From the NCBI GenBank assembly GCA_008360955.1, contig LUCM01002880.1:188509-252508 (forward strand): a stretch of DNA of 64,000 nucleotides, in the 5' to 3' direction. Below, piece after piece: positions 52,901 to 58,900 of the stretch. Each line of letters starts with the position of its first letter. Positions within the stretch are counted from its first letter, which is position 1. The notes below the pieces were generated by a model. That model was not told the origin of the DNA. It made no database searches and saw only the letters and a list, made by a program, of their open reading frames with translations. The DNA is from Fasciolopsis buskii (lineage: Eukaryota; Platyhelminthes; Trematoda; Plagiorchiida; Fasciolidae). Made by a program: the position numbers and the translations under genes.

Positions 52901-55900
52901 AGCGGGAGATACCTTCGACCGTCACTCACAATGCCGTTTACATCTTCCAGTAGTCAACAAGCGGATAAACTAAAAAATACGGTTGTTCCTCCAGCAAGTC
53001 CTTGTTTTCATCCACTTGAGTCTCACTCAATACCGAACAGACCTGTGTGTATGGAATGCTTCCCAACGCAGAGATTGTGTAACATCTGTCCACATACGTG
53101 TCACATTCCTCAAACACCATCCATGCCACTGTCACATTTACCTGAGACTGACTTTGAACCACGCCCACAACCGCACGAGGAGCGCCCGTTGAACTTACCT
53201 CGTACTCAACAGACCAGACCACGCCGTGGTCGTTCCGTCCCCCCGACATCATTGAAAATCTCTCATCTATCTGCAACAGTTGAGGAAGCTCAACTACACA
53301 CCATCTCGCAAAATTCCAGTTGGTCTCACAAACAAACTGAGACATCGGAAACTGCTGGATCATATTCTGTCGAAAACTCTGGTGTATTGGATGTTGGCGT
53401 TAGTATTAAAACATCCACTTATGACTACCAGATTTCCCCACTGCGTCGACCTGACGGTTCATCCAACCCCCAACTGAATCACGAAACACAAGTTGAAAAT
53501 GCACGGCCCCATAGTGCTGGACATCAAACAGAGTCACTTGCACGAACAACGGACAATATCGGCAAGGCGAAAAGACTACCACTGCTCTCACATTTTCGGA
53601 CGACAACAAAGAAAAGTAGTATGCGCCTCTTACAGCAGGAGAATAGTATCCCTGAACAACTACCAAATTCAATTAACACAAACCGTCCATTCGTTTGCGG
53701 CTCGGTAGTTCACACGCCGCGGAAATTTTTCTCTCCTGAAGTGCAAAAGAAATCTTCCATTACTTCACCCGTTCCACCACACCGGCAAGAAATCGGTGAC
53801 GAGAACTTTTCCAAGCTCGATCGATCACTCAGTTTTTGTTCTTCCGATGAAAGTTGTCATTCATGCGAACGGCACGAGTTTTTCCGCGCGAGCGTGGCAA
53901 CGAGGCAACTGATTGCGGAAAGATTAAATGTCGAGCGGACCCGACCAATGTTCGCCACGCAAAAACTCTTGCCAGAATCGAACCAGAAAGGCGAACTGAA
54001 AACACCCCGAAACAGAGTAGGTACCAAAAAATTCAAAACAATAAATGTTTGACTTTTAGAATTTCTTTATTCGATTAACCATAACACGTCCGTTAGAACT
54101 TAAACCTTATGCTAAGCAATATTCTTGATGTTTTCCTTTTGCCTTCTCTTTTTGAAACAGCAAACCAAAGGACGTCTTAGTTTTCTCACCAGTCCCTTAT
54201 TCGGTAAACGTAAAGAAAAGCATGCACCAGTTCGTGAAGACAAAGAACGTAAAACAGGCCATATCATTCCCGACAGTCCCGAGGCCAGCGGAAAGTTCAA
54301 GAGCAAAGCATGTTTGTCTACGTCCACAGCATCCGTTCAGGCGGGAACGCAAGCGCTCACCTCCGCTACGAAATCGCAGCTAGCCAGTCCTCAGATGGAA
54401 CTTCGTACTTGTCAACACAGTAATCACCAGTGGCTGGATGTTTCATCAAACCAAAGAAACATGGAGGTATCGCCGCACGGTGATGCTCAAAGTTACCTAC
54501 CCTGGGGCGGCTGTCTGAGAAGAGAAAAGCCCACAGCAAAACAAGGACGTAAAGTTAAGCCCACCGTTGCAGATCAACTCAGTTCGGTTAACTATGAGAC
54601 TGGAGCAGCCGACCCCCGAATAACAGTGCCTTATCCAACACCAAGCCGCTCGAATTTCTCATCCATTCAATCTAGTAGCGGTCATGGTAGTGAGTGCAGC
54701 ACAAATCTGAGATATCAGATTGGAGAACAAGCTAATGAATCAGAATCCCCTCACCTTCGATGTCAATGCAAGAGACATTTCACGCACCATCACCACCATC
54801 ATCACCATCATCATCGCCATCATCATCACAAGCATCGAGGACAAAGCACACATCCAGCACAACCGTACTATTCCTCACGGGCGGTTGCGCACTGTCATCC
54901 CGGTGTACATACGGATGCTCGCTTAAGTGAAACGAATACAAACGAAATAAGACACGTGACTGGTCGGTCTCTCGGCCAGCGCAGTTCGGACAGTGGGAGT
55001 TTATGCGCACCTGACCGTCTGCGCACTGGTCAAAAAAATAATTTAGTTTCACCGAGGCTATTTTCTCACGGTAATGGATCACAGGAATCACGTCCAGCTA
55101 AGCCATCTGGAGGCGACTCGGTTAGCGGTGGGATCAGTCTGGAAGCAGATGACTCTCACCAAGACCGACTTATTATTACCAAAGATGTCAACGTTTCTGT
55201 GATGGATGTGAATCCACGACGTGGCGGTGGGCACACAAGCAGTGGGTATGAGAGCATCTTACGCGATAGTGAAGCATCTTCACACGCGGATTCGACAAGC
55301 GGCAGTTCAGTTGGCCTGCTTGGTGACGGAACACATAATGTTTCAACTAAGATGGGATTTGCCACGGCGACCATTAAAACAGACAGCGGATCAATGACGC
55401 ACACCTCCGATGACATTGCTCGAAAAACCTTGCAAACCACAGACATCGAAGGTGGGAATACTTCGACTTTGTGCAAACCGGAAACGTATCCAACGGAAAG
55501 CGATAAGCAAAATAATTCTTTGAAAGAACGTACTCAAGACAGTATTGTCCCTACCTCTCCGAGAACCTTGGCGGGTAACCTATCCGAATCCACTCAACCA
55601 TCAACCAATTTGCAATGTGAGTAAAACGTATCTGCTTCTGTAGTACGCGTATGCAACCAGCTTAGTCATGTACGTTGTGAATTATGACATTCGAAGACCT
55701 TTGAGTTTTTGTCATTTACTTCCTCCCAATCACTAATTTTATTCGGCTCTCGTTACTCCGTGTTACGTGGTGTTCTCGAAAGTGAAGCATGCAAAACCGT
55801 TAGTAAATTCTTCATTTGTACATGCGTTAATATATATATATATATATAACGAGCTGATTTAATGATCATCCGCAAGTCATGTAATCAAACCTCAGATAAC

Positions 55901-58900
55901 TGCTCGAGTAAAAGGTTGAGACAGTGTGGGTGTGTGTGAGAGAGAAAGTTGAAAAGTCGACCGGAGATGGATGTCAATTGGTCGAGTGCGCGAATTTATG
56001 CTCACCAGAAAAGCGTGAACGCAAATGACTATTTACTTAATCTGATTACGGTGCAACTAGAAATTAGACACCGTGACCATCTCTGAAAGGATTCTACAAA
56101 AAATGGACCATCTGTTCAGTACATTTTTATTTGTTTTGGATCAGTGATTATTAAGAATTGGGAGAGAATGCAGGATATGGTGACACATGGTCACATTAGT
56201 TCGTTGAGAATTTCGACTGTGATTCGAAGTATTCCTTTTTAATTTTATGATGTTTCCAACTTGCTTTGGTTACCTTATTATTCTTTCTATTTTGACTTTT
56301 TTCCATGTGACAGTTTTCTAATTATGCCCATAGTAAAAATTGCAACACAAAAATCGGGGACATTATACCAGATATCGTCCAAAAAGAATGTACACCTTTA
56401 TGTCCGATTTGAAGACCTTAATGTCTAGATAAATTGGATTTCAAATACCGGAACGTGCTACTAACCGAACACCGATCATCACCCAGTCGATAATTGATAA
56501 ACACAACACGCTAACTATCCTTACCAACTACGCGAATGCTGTCACCGATTTCAGTGACCGTCCGAGTGAATGTGACTGCTTGACATACACGCGTACGATG
56601 AATTATGCAGCCCAAAATTCGATTGCAAGTTGGTTCCCGCCGGCTAAACCGGGAATAGGATGAACAGAATGGACAGGCAAGCGCTGTGACGGGACATATA
56701 CGTGTATGATTTTTTCCTATTCTTCTTCTTGTGATGCTACAAACCTGCTTGCGTTGCGTGTCTCTGCGCCTGATCGCCTCGTTTACGGCTGCATACAAAC
56801 AGACACAGTTGCTTATTCGGGACCACTCCTGGATCGGCTATAAAAATAAATTATTAACCTCAAAATGCTTTTATGTTTTGGGGGCAGAGTAGATTAAACG
56901 AGGTGTATTTTCTCGTTTCCCTTCGAAAATAACCTGCGTGTTTTTTAGTTAAAACCTAAGAACAGACTCCGAAGTTTGAAGGTGTACGACAGAACAAGGT
57001 GTAGAATTATTACTATTAGGAAGTTGTGCTATGTATACTTTGTCTTATCTGACCGATGAACATGGGAGGGCAAAGCATGTAATTCAATCTTTGTTGACAA
57101 CCCATGACACATCCTGACTTTTTGTGGCTCCTATTTGAGAATTATTTGGCTTATTCTTGCAACAGAAATAGAATCCACTTAGTGGGGTTTATCGCTATTA
57201 TTGTTCAAAATTCCAGCGACATCGTCGTCCTCCTCGACCTCGAGACGAAGCCGATCAGCTCCGCCGTGTTCTGAAGAAACGTCAGAAGAGACTACAAGCA
57301 GTCCGATCAGTGTGAGGTATGTTCCGTGCAAAAACGGTGAGACCGGCCTGTCCTCAATGAGTACAAGTGTGGAACCGAACAGAAATTCCAAAGCGGACGA
57401 AGATGAATCGGTCGAACACAGCCGATCATCAAAAGTCAACAGAGAGGACGAAATCCAAGTTAGTAGAGAGTCGATTTTTGAGTAATTATTGAAAATGAGA
57501 TCTCATGAGAAACTACAAAGTTGGGTTGTTTTACCCAGTTGTCCTTGTCATGATTTAAATTAGGCTCATTCACGGAAGAAATACTTTTGTTCAAATATCG
57601 ATAAATGCGTTACGAATGATCAAAGTGAGTAGCTAGAGATAAGGTTAACTGCATTGGTCGCCTAGTGCTCACCCAGAGGTTTTGCCTACCGATTGTTTTT
57701 CCACCGCCAATCGTATGGTCTTTGAGCATGGCACCACATACCGAAGCGCGTGCAAATTAACATTCTTCTAAGAGAAATAATTCTATTTCAACAAAATTCA
57801 ATAACTACTGCTCACAAAGGACTTCTAATTCTACGACCGTTGATGTGTAAACGGCAGCCGCATCTTACGAAACCTTTGCCAATTAAAAGGACGATCTGTT
57901 CGTTATGTTGAATTAGTCTCAAGATTGTCTGTTTCTAACCGCCACAGTCTTGGTACTACAAATAGTTTGTGAATGGGTGTAAGATATTGAACAAGAATCA
58001 CTCATGATGAAAAACTGCAGGTGTACAAAATTTCAACCTGACTGATTGCAGCTGTGTTCTCACAGATGACAATGCATATTCAAAATCGTTAACGTATTTC
58101 TGGAACAAAACACTTCACGGTCCGACAACTACAGCGGAAAAACAAAATAAAAAACAGGCAGGAGAAAGTCTCAGAGGTTCAAAGTTATTATTTTGTTGTT
58201 GAAACAATACAAAGTGTGAAACAACTATGGCTCACAACAGATAGCCCAGTAGGAAGGTGACGGAAATAGGATCAAAATTTTCATCAGTGAATTGATTTGA
58301 CATAAAGACTAGGTGAAATGCATTATCCAAAGGTATTTTTCTTCACGCATGTGGAGTTCAAAGTACTGTTTCATGAGTACCACTCAACGCCCAGAACTCA
58401 CCAACCGGGAGTACATTGGAATTTATGACTAAGCACATCCCGGACGTCGGTAACATTGGCCCAGCCGCCCATGGGCCAGTTTGAAATCTAGGTTGAAGGT
58501 TTCTGACACCATTTAACCTAAATGTACTTTGTTCACGTCAAAATACTGGACTTTTTCGAATGAATTGAAAGAAAGGTAGGGAGACCAGTGCACTGGGCGG
58601 GTAAACGAAAGAATCTGTTTCATGGCAAATTTCACTTTGCCAAAGTCTGAGCTCCAATAGCGCCAATGATTGATTACCGGCGGGTCAGCTGTTTGGGACA
58701 CCACAGAATGGCTATAATAAGTATGATATCTTCAGGGAACTTCGCCATCTGCGTCTTACTATTCCCTTGTGGTTGGCAGAAACGTGTAACTTTTCAGTTT
58801 GCGGTTACTTTTTTGTACTATTCTAGGTTCGCTCAGATGGCCAATGCTCTGGTAAACTGTGATTCGCTTGGAGTGTGTGTTTAGCCGTTTCTTTGTATCT

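Noticed and set aside
54125..54160. ATG at 54125 as the start of a separate 499-aa gene.
   Set aside because: A good acceptor at 54155-54160 and matching phase join this sequence to exon 11, and KIF26 motifs occur further on in the same frame.
57217..57316. Alternative frame of exon 13 giving a basic, helix-like peptide ([15 protein letters not shown] and on).
   Set aside because: It would need phase 0 from exon 12, which ends in phase 1, and it meets an in-frame TGA before a usable donor. The Ser-rich frame fits both junctions.
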